Shown piece after piece: positions 40,270 through 49,489 of a stretch of 64,000 nt of DNA. The translations under genes were made by a program, and so were the position numbers. A model generated the notes under the pieces. The model was not told the DNA's origin, did not search any database, and was given only the letters and a program-made list of their open reading frames with translations. Positions within the stretch are counted from its first letter, which is position 1; each line of letters begins with the position of its first letter. This stretch comes from Lelliottia jeotgali (GTDB lineage Bacteria > Pseudomonadota > Gammaproteobacteria > Enterobacterales > Enterobacteriaceae), in the NCBI GenBank assembly GCA_002271215.1, contig CP018628.1, positions 62,001 to 126,000 of the forward strand. The letters run 5' to 3'.

Positions 40270-41253
40270 TTAGCCGAGAATTTTTTTAAGACGAAAATAG
40301 CGACGTCCCAGACGCCAGCGTTGACGTAGCCCACGTGCATTTTGCCAGATCATCGTCCAGATACCGCGATCAAAAAGCTCTTGCGTGATTTCACGCTTTT
40401 TCGCGATGTCTTCGATATTGTTGAGGCTGTGCAGGATGCCGAGGCCCTCTTTGGCAATTTGCCAGTGGCAGGCCGGGACGCGCTTCACCTGTTCCGGATG
40501 GCGCTGATTAATGGCCTCCAGCATTTCCAGTATTTTCATATAGTGGCGAGATGAGCGCATCCGCGTATCGTCAGTACCCGGTGTATGGGAAACCGAGGCC
40601 GAGTGGATCAGATAATCATAAAAAACTTCATCCACATACTGCACGCGTTTGGCGGTCAGCAGTACCTCTGTCGTCCACGGGATATCCTGGTGGCGTAGAC
40701 CGTGTTCGAAGGTAAAACCCTGCTCTTTGATAAAGGCATGGCGATAAATATTCAGCCAGGTCACATGCAGGAACTTGCGTGATTCCAGCGCCATTTGCAG
40801 CCACGTTGGGCCATCCAGAACACCCGTGGACGCCAGCTTGTCAGACGGAAAAATCTTTTTCGACTGACGACCGTCATCGTATATATAGGTTCCGTTGCAG
40901 GTGGCGACGTCCAGATCGCCCGCATAGGCGATCTCCAGCAAACGCGGATACATTCCCGGATAGATAACATCGTCGATGTCAGGGAACGCGACATATTCCC
41001 CTTTCGCGACTGCCAGACCCGTATTACGCGCAGCCGAAACACCGCCGTTGGGCTGGTCAATCACCTGAAAGTCGCTGAATTCACTGGCGTAGCGCGCGAT
41101 GATTTCCGCAGAACCATCAGTGGAACCGTCATTCACCACGATCAGTTCGAGGCTTTCCAGGTTCTGTTTCTTAATGCTGTCAAAAAAAGCACTCAGGAAG
41201 GGTTCGCCGTTATAAACAGCGACGATGAGGCTTAATTGAGGCGTTCCAGACAT
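40270..41253 (-). CDS. GT2 glycosyltransferase, WaaH/YibD-like
   Basis: 327 residues. GT-A fold: LSLIVAVYNGEPFLSAFFDSI, LIVVNDGSTDGSAEI, GGVSAARNTGLAVAKGEYVAF and FPDIDDVIYPGMY, where the DxD-type metal motif reads DIDD. It continues with LRHQDIPWTTEVLLTAKRVQY and YDYLIHSASVSH, which resemble E. coli WaaH (YibD), the phosphate-stress glucuronosyltransferase that modifies heptose III. In E. coli that gene is next to tdh; here the homolog is inside the core cluster. The donor sugar is not provable by eye. Confidence 0.78.
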   Translation of the reverse strand: MSGTPQLSLIVAVYNGEPFLSAFFDSIKKQNLESLELIVVNDGSTDGSAEIIARYASEFSDFQVIDQPNGGVSAARNTGLAVAKGEYVAFPDIDDVIYPGMYPRLLEIAYAGDLDVATCNGTYIYDDGRQSKKIFPSDKLASTGVLDGPTWLQMALESRKFLHVTWLNIYRHAFIKEQGFTFEHGLRHQDIPWTTEVLLTAKRVQYVDEVFYDYLIHSASVSHTPGTDDTRMRSSRHYMKILEMLEAINQRHPEQVKRVPACHWQIAKEGLGILHSLNNIEDIAKKREITQELFDRGIWTMIWQNARGLRQRWRLGRRYFRLKKILG

Positions 41254-41398
41254 GCTTGCTCCGTATTATTCCGCAGTATAGCCGCGATCAACGTGTTCAA
41301 CCGTAGCGTGCGATGGCATTTCGACAGCCGGCTGGCTAAAGAGTTCGGATGGAAATGAGTGCGCCGATGCCATTAGCATCGGCGCAAGGAAATTATGC

Positions 41399-42769
41399 TC
41401 AGGAATTCGGTTCTTTTGTTTTGTCAGTACGCAGTGCGCACATCCCGATCAGTAGCCCGGTCAAAAGCATATATTGCTCCAGATAGTGGTCTTTCAGGTT
41501 GTGGTCGACCATGGTTCTGGAGAAGAAACCAATCGTGAACAGCAGCAAGAACATCCCCAACATGGTATTGCCATGGCGGAACTCACGCCAGCCAACGTAC
41601 CAGCAGCCCGCCAGCAGAATCAGCCAGCCAGCAATGCCGGCAAACCCGTTCTGAATACCAAACTCAATTAAGCCATAGTGGCTGTGGGGAATATTGATCC
41701 GGTTATCCTGAGTGTCGCGGCGCAGTACGTAACGAAACGCTTCTTTGCGTGGACCCATGCCAGCAGGATGTTCAGCGACCAGTTTCCAGCCCTGATGGAA
41801 GAAGCTGGCGCGACAGCCGTTGGAATGATCCATAGGGTGACCTAAGTTGTTAAGTGGTCGAATCCCGTTAGTTCTGTTATAGCAAAAACTGTTGAATGGC
41901 GCATTCCAGCCAGTGACAGCATCGGTTTCCAGACTCTGCCAACGAGGGTCTGTTTTCCACGATGCATAGCCCAGTAGGACAGATGCGATAACGATACCGA
42001 GAAGAATACCCCCTGTTAACACTACCCGACTGCGGCGCATGCTATGCAAGCTCAGCAGAATAAACGTCGAGAACAAACTTCCGACCAGGCCGATAGTGCC
42101 CCAACGAGTATCCACTAAGGCGGTACAAATCAGGTTACAGAGCAGCATGAAGGCCAGGAACGGCGTTTTCAGGCGTAAAAAACGCTGGTGCATCAAGCCG
42201 CGAGCGAGGAGTTCTGCTAACAGGAATCCGGTGATCATGTTCACCTGGAAGCTCATGCGCGTGCGGTTATAAACAATCCGCGTTTCGCCCCAGTGAATCA
42301 CGCCATCGCGCCAGTAGAGCCAGACTGTATCCAGCAAATGGATGCACACGACGCCCCAGAAAAAGAGGACAATCAGCGTGAAATATCGGGCGGCTGAAAT
42401 AGAAGGATACTGGCGTTGAATGGCAGGTAATAACACCAGGCCTGCGCAGAAAAGCAGCACCGGGCGCAACCATTGGCCGTCCCAGGTAGAGACCATCTCT
42501 TTAATATCAGGTGCAACAAAAAAGCCGTTTATCAGGATATAGAAAGTTAAAACCCATACCGTAATAAGAACGAACTTGATTTTTTTGAACTCAAGATTTT
42601 TTTTGGCTGAGGCTGAGCTAAAAAAGAGACCCAATGCCACTGCGATGATGGGATAGATCAGGCCATTGCGGTGGAAAGGTAGCTGGTCATTCGGAATTGG
42701 CCAGATAAAACATAAAGCCAGTACAGCCGGTACTAAAAGGCCCGTCAGGATGTTGCGAATATTTGTCAT
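41399..42769 (-). CDS. waaL: O-antigen ligase WaaL
   Basis: 456 residues with about 12 membrane helices and the Wzy_C-type large periplasmic loop. Conserved ligase features include a short loop with Arg (ALVDTRWGTIGLVGSL) and the long loop carrying AEHPAGMGPRKEAF and HSHYGLIEFGIQNG (catalytic-type His). It joins O-antigen from undecaprenyl diphosphate to the lipid A-core in the periplasm. Sequence outside motifs is variable in this family, so core-type specificity cannot be read. It is divergent from the wabH-like gene across 250 bp and leads the leftward outer-core group. Confidence 0.9.
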   Translation of the reverse strand: MTNIRNILTGLLVPAVLALCFIWPIPNDQLPFHRNGLIYPIIAVALGLFFSSASAKKNLEFKKIKFVLITVWVLTFYILINGFFVAPDIKEMVSTWDGQWLRPVLLFCAGLVLLPAIQRQYPSISAARYFTLIVLFFWGVVCIHLLDTVWLYWRDGVIHWGETRIVYNRTRMSFQVNMITGFLLAELLARGLMHQRFLRLKTPFLAFMLLCNLICTALVDTRWGTIGLVGSLFSTFILLSLHSMRRSRVVLTGGILLGIVIASVLLGYASWKTDPRWQSLETDAVTGWNAPFNSFCYNRTNGIRPLNNLGHPMDHSNGCRASFFHQGWKLVAEHPAGMGPRKEAFRYVLRRDTQDNRINIPHSHYGLIEFGIQNGFAGIAGWLILLAGCWYVGWREFRHGNTMLGMFLLLFTIGFFSRTMVDHNLKDHYLEQYMLLTGLLIGMCALRTDKTKEPNS

Positions 42770-43019
42770 ATTTATGGTACTGGTTAAGAATTTAGGCTTT
42801 TATACCGGTTAGTTAACAATGCGATACGATAATTCCACGGATTCCCGATGGGAATAAAAGCGAAAGAAAAGTACCACAGATGACTTAACTACAGAAGGAC
42901 AATGTTTGTAAGCAAGAATAATCTGCGGCTTCACGCGAATGCTGACTTTGTGCATTCCGCGCCTGGCAACGTATATAATGCCCGGACGAGTCCGGTTTCG
43001 GCCTACTGACAGGAAATGT
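42770..43019. promoter_or_regulatory. Divergent promoter region between waaL and the wabH-like gene
   Basis: TATAAT at 42974-42979 lies about 40 bp before the rightward gene. I looked for a JUMPstart/ops element (GGCGGTAG) and found none, so RfaH control of this segment is not supported. No small gene was seen. Confidence 0.5.
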
Positions 43020-44120
43020 ATGCATATTGTTCACACTGAAGCAGACGGTGGCAAAGGCGGACAGCCTCTGCGCATTATCAACGAATCGCTAGGGCTTATT
43101 CATCGCGGTCATCAGGTGACGATCCTGTGTCCGGAAACAGCGGCGCTGCACGCTCTGGCCCGTGAAGCCGGGCTGACGGTGGTGACGATGCCGCTAATGC
43201 GCAAAAACCTTAAAAACCTGCAATTGCTGCGCACCTGGTTAAAAAACAATCGGCATTCTATTGATGTCATCAATAGTCACAATTCTGCTGATACCTGGCT
43301 GGTGGCACTCGCCAATCTGACGCTCTCAAATCCGGTGCCGCTGGTGCGTACTCGCCATGCCTCAGGCGTGCCGCGCAAAAACTGGACAACCCGCTGGCTG
43401 TTTCGCACCGCCTGCGCCCATATCGTAACTACGGGCGAAGCGCTGCGCCATCAGGTGGCGGATATCGGTGTGCCAATGGCGCAAAGCACCTCAGTCCCAA
43501 GCGGCGTGGACACGCAACGTTTTCATCCCGCCGATAAACAACAGGCCCGTGAGCATTGCGGATTAACGCAGGATGATTTCTGGCTCGGCGTGGTATCGCA
43601 TCTGCGCCCAAACAAAGGCCACAGCGTGCTGCTGCGTGCGTTGGCAAAGATCGACAACCCGCGCATTAAGCTGGCCATTGTCGGCGAAGGGCCGCATAAA
43701 GCGACGCTGGAACAGGAAATCACCGGTTTAGGTTTACAGCAGCGGGTGCTGTTGGCCGGGCATCGCAGCGATCCGGAGCGTTGGTTCCCGGCGTTTGATA
43801 TTGCCCTCAGCCCTTCGCACGATATGGAAGGGGTGCCTCAGGGCGTCTTGCAGTCGCTGGCTTCGCGCATTGCAACCATTGCTACCGATGCCGGTGGAAC
43901 AGCGGATGCGGTGATCGACGGTAAAACCGGGTTATTGATTGCGCAGCGCGATGAATCTGCGCTGGAAGAAGCGATTGTGAAACTGTATGACGATGCAAAT
44001 CTTCGCGAGACGCTGGCGCAGCAGGGATACGACTACCTGTGCGCCCATTTCACCCGCGAATGTATGCTCGATGCGATGGAGAAGGTTTTCTCCAACGCCG
44101 CTCAGCGCAGCAGATCCTGA
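43020..44120 (+). CDS. GT4 glycosyltransferase, WabH-like
   Basis: 366 residues from ATG 43020 (AGGAAA upstream); a longer in-frame start lies in the promoter. GT-B fold: N-terminal HTEADGGKGGQPLRIINESLGLI (in parts) with a glycine-rich acceptor loop, VPSGVDTQRFHP, and the C-terminal EX7E region SPSHDMEGVPQGVLQSLASRI. It resembles Klebsiella WabH, which adds GlcN/GlcNAc to the GalA of the core; the assignment is tentative. It is the only rightward gene in the core block, and its 3' end overlaps that of the convergent wabG-like gene by 19 bp. Confidence 0.8.
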   Translation: MHIVHTEADGGKGGQPLRIINESLGLIHRGHQVTILCPETAALHALAREAGLTVVTMPLMRKNLKNLQLLRTWLKNNRHSIDVINSHNSADTWLVALANLTLSNPVPLVRTRHASGVPRKNWTTRWLFRTACAHIVTTGEALRHQVADIGVPMAQSTSVPSGVDTQRFHPADKQQAREHCGLTQDDFWLGVVSHLRPNKGHSVLLRALAKIDNPRIKLAIVGEGPHKATLEQEITGLGLQQRVLLAGHRSDPERWFPAFDIALSPSHDMEGVPQGVLQSLASRIATIATDAGGTADAVIDGKTGLLIAQRDESALEEAIVKLYDDANLRETLAQQGYDYLCAHFTRECMLDAMEKVFSNAAQRSRS

Positions 44121-45211
44121 TAGAGCAACTGTAACTCTTTCGCCATTCTCTCCAGGGTATAGGGTTCAGCAGTGGCGCGTGCCGCTGCTGAATAATCCTG
44201 ACCCAGTTCCCGGCCTTTAAGCCATTCGCCGACCACCTGCTGGTAGCCGTTGCTGTCCAGCGCATCGCGCACCCAGCCGTTAACGCCTTCTTCGATCCAC
44301 TCCGCCGCACCGCAGCCGTGGCTGGTCAGCAGCGGCAGACCGCAGGCCAGCGCTTCGACGCAGACATTCGGGAAGGGATCGTAAAGCGTAGGCAGGATCA
44401 GCGCATCGGCACTGCCATACACCTGGCACACATCGGCGACCGGCCCAAGGAAACGTACGCGAGACGCCACGCCGAGCGTCTGAGCCAGTTTTTCGAATTT
44501 GCGTGCGTGTTTATCACGTCCGGCGATCAGTAGCCAGACATCCGGATACGGCACAATCGCGCGGAGCGCCGTCGCCACCCCTTTGCGGCTAAAACCGGAA
44601 CCGACATACGCCAGCACCGGCGCATTGTGCGGGATTCCCCACGCGTCGCGCTGCGACAGTGCACGCACGTCAGGGCTGAAATGTTGGGTATCAACGCCGT
44701 TATAAATCACCGTCAATTTATCGTCCGGCAGGGCAAACCGGCGAGCGATGTCGTCGCGCACCATCCGCGAATTGCAGATCACTTTGCGCAGCTGTGGATG
44801 GGTAAACATCTGCGCTTCGGCCTGCAAAATATAGCGATGGTAGCGGCTGAGGGACTGCGCCCAGCGCGCCAGCGGCGACAAAATGCGATTGTACTGTTCA
44901 AGCCAGGTGGCATGAACACCATCACCTGCCCGAAAAATGGTCGCACCCGGAATCCGTTCGTGGCTCTGAACAATGTCGAATTGGTCAAACTGTGCAGCGG
45001 CGGCTTCGGCGAAGCCGGATTCGCGGCTCAGGCGGTTACGAAACGGCGGGTTCACCGTTAGCGCCTGCCAGCCTGAAGCATCTTCCCACTGGCGGGCAAT
45101 CAACGTCACATCCAGCGCGGTATCCTGCGCCAGCACGTTCAGCGCACGCGAGACAAAGCGCTCCGCGCCGCCGTTTGGATTATAGGTCTGTCGAACGATC
45201 GCCAGCTTCAT
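44102..45211 (-). CDS. wabG: GT4 glycosyltransferase, WabG-like
   Basis: 369 residues starting MKLAIVRQTYNPNGGAERFV, a nucleotide-sugar/acceptor loop typical of WabG. It also has VIYNGVDTQHFSP, GSGFSRKGVATALRAI (phosphate-binding) and the EX7E motif LPTLYDPFPNVCVEALACGLP. In Klebsiella, WabG transfers galacturonic acid to heptose II. It is last of the leftward hldD-waaF-waaC-waaQ-wabG run, and its ATG overlaps the waaQ stop by 4 bp (ATGA). Confidence 0.75.
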   Translation of the reverse strand: MKLAIVRQTYNPNGGAERFVSRALNVLAQDTALDVTLIARQWEDASGWQALTVNPPFRNRLSRESGFAEAAAAQFDQFDIVQSHERIPGATIFRAGDGVHATWLEQYNRILSPLARWAQSLSRYHRYILQAEAQMFTHPQLRKVICNSRMVRDDIARRFALPDDKLTVIYNGVDTQHFSPDVRALSQRDAWGIPHNAPVLAYVGSGFSRKGVATALRAIVPYPDVWLLIAGRDKHARKFEKLAQTLGVASRVRFLGPVADVCQVYGSADALILPTLYDPFPNVCVEALACGLPLLTSHGCGAAEWIEEGVNGWVRDALDSNGYQQVVGEWLKGRELGQDYSAAARATAEPYTLERMAKELQLLYQDLLR

Positions 45212-46311
45212 GCCGGGTATTCCAGCAGCAGTGTGTCGATCGCGCTTAATACCTGCTGCGGCGTGATCGCCGTAATGCAGTCAGAGACACCGCCATCGCC
45301 GCAACCCGCTTTGCCGCACGGCTGACAGGTGAATCCGGCGGTGATGACGCGATAGTTCACGCCCCACGGCGCCCATTTGATCGCACCCGTCGGGCCGAAG
45401 ATGGCCACGGTTGGCGTTCCGACGGCGCTGGCGAGGTGCATCGGCATGGAGTCTACGCCGAAGTAGATCCGTGCGTGTTTCATCAGCGCACCCAGCTCTT
45501 TCAGGTTGAGTTGACCGCTTAAATCAAATACCGGCTGCCTGAGCGCAGCGCGCAGCTCGTCCATATACGCCGTCTCTTCTTTCGACGGTGCAGCGGAAAG
45601 GATAATCGGCAGCCCACGCGAGGCGAGGTTATCGATAGTGGCCGCGAGCTTTTTGATGTCCCAGGCTTTGAACATCCAGCGCGATGTCGGGTGTACCAGA
45701 ATGTAGGATTTGCTGGCAACACCGAATCCGGCCAGTTTCTCTGCGATCGAGGCTTCGGCCGCGTCGCCGGGTACAAACAACGTATGTTTATCTTCTTCGG
45801 TTTGCGGATGAATCCCGATCCGGCGCAGGGCGTCGAGGTTCACTTCCACCATATGGCGGCTGTTATCCTGAATGGCTGGGTACAGCGTGGTGAAAGACTT
45901 CACCCAGCGACGCCGCGCCAGGCCGCCGCGTTTGTCCGGCTTAAAGCCCACGGACACGCGCGGTTTCAGACGACGCGCCAGACGCGCGCCGTGCCAGTGT
46001 TCGGTCAAATTAATCAGTACGTCGTAATGACGCGCTTTCAGCGTATTGAGCAGGGCGCGATACAAGCGGAGTTGAGCAAACCAGCCTTGCTTACGCCAGT
46101 TGCGGCCAATGGTATGCACCTGGTCAATGTGCGGGTGGCTGGTGAGCATTGCCTGGGTGTCGTCATACACCAGGGCGTCAACTTCCACGTCCGGCCAGTT
46201 TTTTTTCAACACGGTAAAGACCGGCGAGGTCAGCAGGACGTCACCGTGGTGACGCAGCTTGATGATCAGCACGCGTTTTGGCGGACGCTCCGCTGTGAAA
46301 AAATCAGACAT
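45208..46311 (-). CDS. waaQ: LPS heptosyltransferase III WaaQ
   Basis: 367 residues, GT9 fold: KRVLIIKLRHHGDVLLTSPV at the N-terminus, YILVHPTSRWMFKAWDIKKL (ADP-heptose phosphate site), and YFGVDSMPMHLASAVGTPTVAIFGPTGAIKW (in parts). CQPCGKAGCGDGGVSDC near the C-terminus is typical of WaaQ. It adds heptose III to heptose II of the inner core. It overlaps waaC by 8 bp upstream and wabG by 4 bp downstream. Confidence 0.92.
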   Translation of the reverse strand: MSDFFTAERPPKRVLIIKLRHHGDVLLTSPVFTVLKKNWPDVEVDALVYDDTQAMLTSHPHIDQVHTIGRNWRKQGWFAQLRLYRALLNTLKARHYDVLINLTEHWHGARLARRLKPRVSVGFKPDKRGGLARRRWVKSFTTLYPAIQDNSRHMVEVNLDALRRIGIHPQTEEDKHTLFVPGDAAEASIAEKLAGFGVASKSYILVHPTSRWMFKAWDIKKLAATIDNLASRGLPIILSAAPSKEETAYMDELRAALRQPVFDLSGQLNLKELGALMKHARIYFGVDSMPMHLASAVGTPTVAIFGPTGAIKWAPWGVNYRVITAGFTCQPCGKAGCGDGGVSDCITAITPQQVLSAIDTLLLEYPA

Positions 46312-47290
46312 AGGCTCTCTCTGCTGCCAGCAAAGGCTCTAATTGCGCAAAAACCGCAGCGGCGCTGAGGTCGCTGAGCTGCGATGAATCTTTCGGGCGG
46401 CAGATAATTTGATTTTTTCCGTAGCCGCCGATAAGGCCCGGATCGGTTGGGCCGTAAAGCGTAATATTAGGTCGATCGAGGGCTGCCGTCAGGTGGCTCA
46501 GTCCCGTATCGACGGAAACCACGGCGGTAGCACCTGCCAGTTGCTGTGCAACGCCATCGAGCTTCATGCGAGGCAGAACCTCGACGTGATCAAATCCTTC
46601 GGCCAGACGTTTGGCTCGCGCCTCTTCGTGCGGTGCGCCCCACGGGAGTTTTATCCGCAGGCCTGAGTTGCTAAGCATCTCGATCAATTCCCGCCAGTGA
46701 GATTCTGGCCAGTGCTTGTCGTCGCGCGTCGTGGCATGCAGGAAGATCAGGTTCGGCTGGGCATCAGGTGACGTTTCATGCAAGAAATGCTGTGATATGG
46801 CGTAATCGCCCTGTGTTTCAGGTTTCGTGTAACCGAGGCTTTTCGCAAACAGCTCGCGGGTGCGTTCGACGGCGTGCTGCTGTTTAGCGATGGCGTGACG
46901 ACGGTTATAGAACAGGCTCGCCAGCGGTTCGCGGGCGCTATGCCAGTCCATACCGTGCTTGACGCCATGCGCCAGGCGTGTGACCAGCGCGGCGCTTTTG
47001 ACTAGCCCCTGGGCGTCAATAATCGCATCGTAGTGCTGAGCCTGGATTGCTTCGCGAAAGGCTGTGCGCTCGGCTTTAATCGGCGCGGAAAACCACGCTT
47101 TACGCCAGCGGCGAATCGCCACCGGGATCACGTGGTCTACCGATTCATGCCAGGTGGGGATTTGCGCGAAGCCATCTTCCACCACCCAGTCAAAACGAAT
47201 GCCGGGGATGGCGCGCATCGCATCCGTCAGGGACGGCAACGTGTGCAGGACATCGCCCATCGAAGAGGTTTTTACGATCAAGACCCGCAT
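46304..47290 (-). CDS. waaC: LPS heptosyltransferase I WaaC
   Basis: 328 residues, GT9 family: MRVLIVKTSSMGDVLHTLPSL N-terminus (catalytic Asp in MGDVLH), NLIFLHATTRDDKHWPESHW (donor phosphate site), and VSVDTGLSHLTAALDRPNITLYGPTDPGLIGGYG (in parts). It adds the first L-glycero-D-manno-heptose to Kdo2-lipid A. It follows waaF by 3 bp and overlaps waaQ by 8 bp in the leftward hld operon, as in E. coli. Confidence 0.96.
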   Translation of the reverse strand: MRVLIVKTSSMGDVLHTLPSLTDAMRAIPGIRFDWVVEDGFAQIPTWHESVDHVIPVAIRRWRKAWFSAPIKAERTAFREAIQAQHYDAIIDAQGLVKSAALVTRLAHGVKHGMDWHSAREPLASLFYNRRHAIAKQQHAVERTRELFAKSLGYTKPETQGDYAISQHFLHETSPDAQPNLIFLHATTRDDKHWPESHWRELIEMLSNSGLRIKLPWGAPHEEARAKRLAEGFDHVEVLPRMKLDGVAQQLAGATAVVSVDTGLSHLTAALDRPNITLYGPTDPGLIGGYGKNQIICRPKDSSQLSDLSAAAVFAQLEPLLAAERAYV

Positions 47291-47293
47291 TCG

Positions 47294-48340
47294 TTATCCT
47301 TCATCGTTCAACAGCAGATCGTTGAGTTCATCGAGGACACGCTGCGGCGTAATGTCGATCAGACTCTGGTGATAACCTTCTGCCGCATCGCCTTTGCGCA
47401 CTTTGTGATAGCCGGTGATCAAACGAATCACCCGCGCTTTATGTGACAGCGGCGGCGTGAAGTCTGGGCTGCTTGGGCCATAGAGCGCGACCAGCGGGCG
47501 GTTCAGCGCAGCGGCGACGTGCATCAGGCCGGAATCGTTGGTGACGACCGCTTTACAAGCCGCCAACAAAATAACCGCCTGTTCCAGCTGGGTTTCGCCC
47601 GCCAGATTGCGGCACCAGGCCTGCTGTTCGTTGCTCAGCGTGGCGAGAATTTCGTTGCCCGCTTCGTGATCTTTCGCCGAACCGAACAGTACAACCTGAT
47701 AGCCTTCGTCGATCAGCTGTTTTGCCAGCTCGGCGTAGTGATAGTGCGGCCAGCGCTTTGCCGGACCGAATTCTGCACCAGGGCAGAAGCCGATCATCGG
47801 GCGCTCTGCCGACAGGCCAAATGCATTACAGGTCTGCGATTTTTCGCCGTCATGCACCTGCAGCTGCGGCCACAGCAGCGGCTGCGGCAGATCTTTCGCC
47901 GAGAGCATCACACCTTTGTCGTACGCCAGTGCCACGTAACGCTCGACCATTAACGGCCAGGCGGCTTTATCCAGCACGCGCGCATCGTTGAGCAGACCGT
48001 AGCGCATCTCGCCACGCCAGCCGGTGCGGTGCGGCACGCCAGCAAAGAACGGCACTAAGGCAGATTTAAAGGAGTTCGGCAGGACATACGCGCGATCATA
48101 GCGTTTCTCGCGCAGGCTATGCCCGAGCTTGCGGCGTTCGCCAATTTCCAGCGCCCCGTGGCCAAGCGGCATTGGGATTGCTTCGTTGACTTCCGGCATG
48201 CGCGACAATAGCGGACGGCACCACGCGGGTGCCATCACGTCGATTATCGCCTGGGGATAGCGCGCCTTGAGCGTGCGATAGAGACTTTGCGACATCATCA
48301 TGTCGCCCACCCAGGACGGGCCAATCACCAGAATTCTCAT
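47294..48340 (-). CDS. waaF: LPS heptosyltransferase II WaaF
   Basis: 348 residues, E. coli length. MRILVIGPSWVGDMMMSQSL (acceptor/catalytic Asp), GFCPGAEFGPAKRWP (ADP-heptose site), VVTNDSGLMHVAAALNRPLVALYGPSSPDFTPPLS (in parts). It transfers the second heptose onto heptose I. It lies between hldD and waaC with 2-3 bp gaps, so the genes are translated from one message. Confidence 0.97.
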   Translation of the reverse strand: MRILVIGPSWVGDMMMSQSLYRTLKARYPQAIIDVMAPAWCRPLLSRMPEVNEAIPMPLGHGALEIGERRKLGHSLREKRYDRAYVLPNSFKSALVPFFAGVPHRTGWRGEMRYGLLNDARVLDKAAWPLMVERYVALAYDKGVMLSAKDLPQPLLWPQLQVHDGEKSQTCNAFGLSAERPMIGFCPGAEFGPAKRWPHYHYAELAKQLIDEGYQVVLFGSAKDHEAGNEILATLSNEQQAWCRNLAGETQLEQAVILLAACKAVVTNDSGLMHVAAALNRPLVALYGPSSPDFTPPLSHKARVIRLITGYHKVRKGDAAEGYHQSLIDITPQRVLDELNDLLLNDEG

Positions 48341-48342
48341 GA

Positions 48343-49275
48343 TTATGAATCGCGGTTCAGCCAGGCCATATATTCCGTCACGCCTTCGGCAACGGTCTTG
48401 AACGGCTTGTCGTAGCCCGCAGCACGCAGGTTAGTCAGATCCGCCTGGGTGAACGCCTGGTAGCGACCTTTCAGTTTTTCCGGGAACGGAATGTATTCGA
48501 GGCTGCCTTTTTGATGGTAAGCCAGCGCCGCATCGGCCACGGCCTGGAAAGATTCCGCGCGACCGGTACCCAGGTTGAAGATGCCGGAGACACCGTTTTC
48601 CCAGAACCACAGATTCACCGCCGCCACATCGCCCACGTAGACGAAATCGCGTTTGAAGCCATCGCTGCCTTCAAACAATTTCGGGCTTTCGCCGTTGTTC
48701 AACTGGGTGTTCAGGTGGAATGCCACGCTCGCCATGCTGCCTTTGTGGCCTTCGCGCGGTCCGTAGACGTTGAAGTAGCGGAAGCCGACGATCTGGGAAT
48801 TCGCTTCTGGCAGAATCTGACGCACGTATTCGTCGAACAGGAATTTGGAGTAACCGTACACGTTCAGCGGCTGCTCGTATTCGCGCGATTCAATAAAGTC
48901 AGAGGTACGGCCGCCGTAGGTCGCCGCAGAAGAGGCGTACAGGAACGGAATGTCACGCTCCAGGCAGTAATGCAGAACCTCTTTAGAGTACTGATAGTTG
49001 TTATCCATCATGTACTTGCCGTCCCACTCGGTGGTGGATGAGCAGGCACCTTCATGGAAGATAGCTTCGATCTCGCCGAACTCTTCACCTGCCATAATCT
49101 GGATCAGGAAATCTTCTTTATCCATGTAGTCGGCGATGTTCAGATCGACCAGGTTCACGAACTTGGTGCCGTCTTTCAGGTTGTCTACGACCAGAATGTC
49201 GGTGATGCCTTTGTCATTGAGGGCTTTGATAATATTGCTGCCGATAAAGCCCGCGCCGCCGGTAACGATGATCAT
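48343..49275 (-). CDS. hldD: ADP-L-glycero-D-manno-heptose 6-epimerase
   Basis: 310 residues from ATG 49275, giving the ortholog N-terminus [19 protein letters not shown] (NADP Rossmann motif); an in-frame start 18 codons upstream was rejected. The catalytic Tyr-Lys is in [12 protein letters not shown], and ASSAATYGG is the SDR serine region. It makes the ADP-heptose used by WaaC, WaaF and WaaQ, which follow in the same operon. It diverges from kbl. Confidence 0.97.
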   Translation of the reverse strand: MIIVTGGAGFIGSNIIKALNDKGITDILVVDNLKDGTKFVNLVDLNIADYMDKEDFLIQIMAGEEFGEIEAIFHEGACSSTTEWDGKYMMDNNYQYSKEVLHYCLERDIPFLYASSAATYGGRTSDFIESREYEQPLNVYGYSKFLFDEYVRQILPEANSQIVGFRYFNVYGPREGHKGSMASVAFHLNTQLNNGESPKLFEGSDGFKRDFVYVGDVAAVNLWFWENGVSGIFNLGTGRAESFQAVADAALAYHQKGSLEYIPFPEKLKGRYQAFTQADLTNLRAAGYDKPFKTVAEGVTEYMAWLNRDS

Positions 49276-49489
49276 AACGGTAACCTTTGTAGTGTGGAGT
49301 TCGGGGCAATCCCGAACACTAATACTCATATCATATCATTAGTATGGCGACCCTTCAGCCATTCACCGATATGCAGCAGGGGTACACGTGATTTATGCTG
49401 CAAAAACGATAACTGATGATGCGTCATCTCGTATCGACGTATAGGTTTGGGTAATATGTGCCGAAATTTGCCGAGTCTGGAGAATTGCA

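Noticed and set aside
42770..43019. JUMPstart/ops element upstream of the core genes
   Set aside because: No GGCGGTAG-type sequence was found on either strand.
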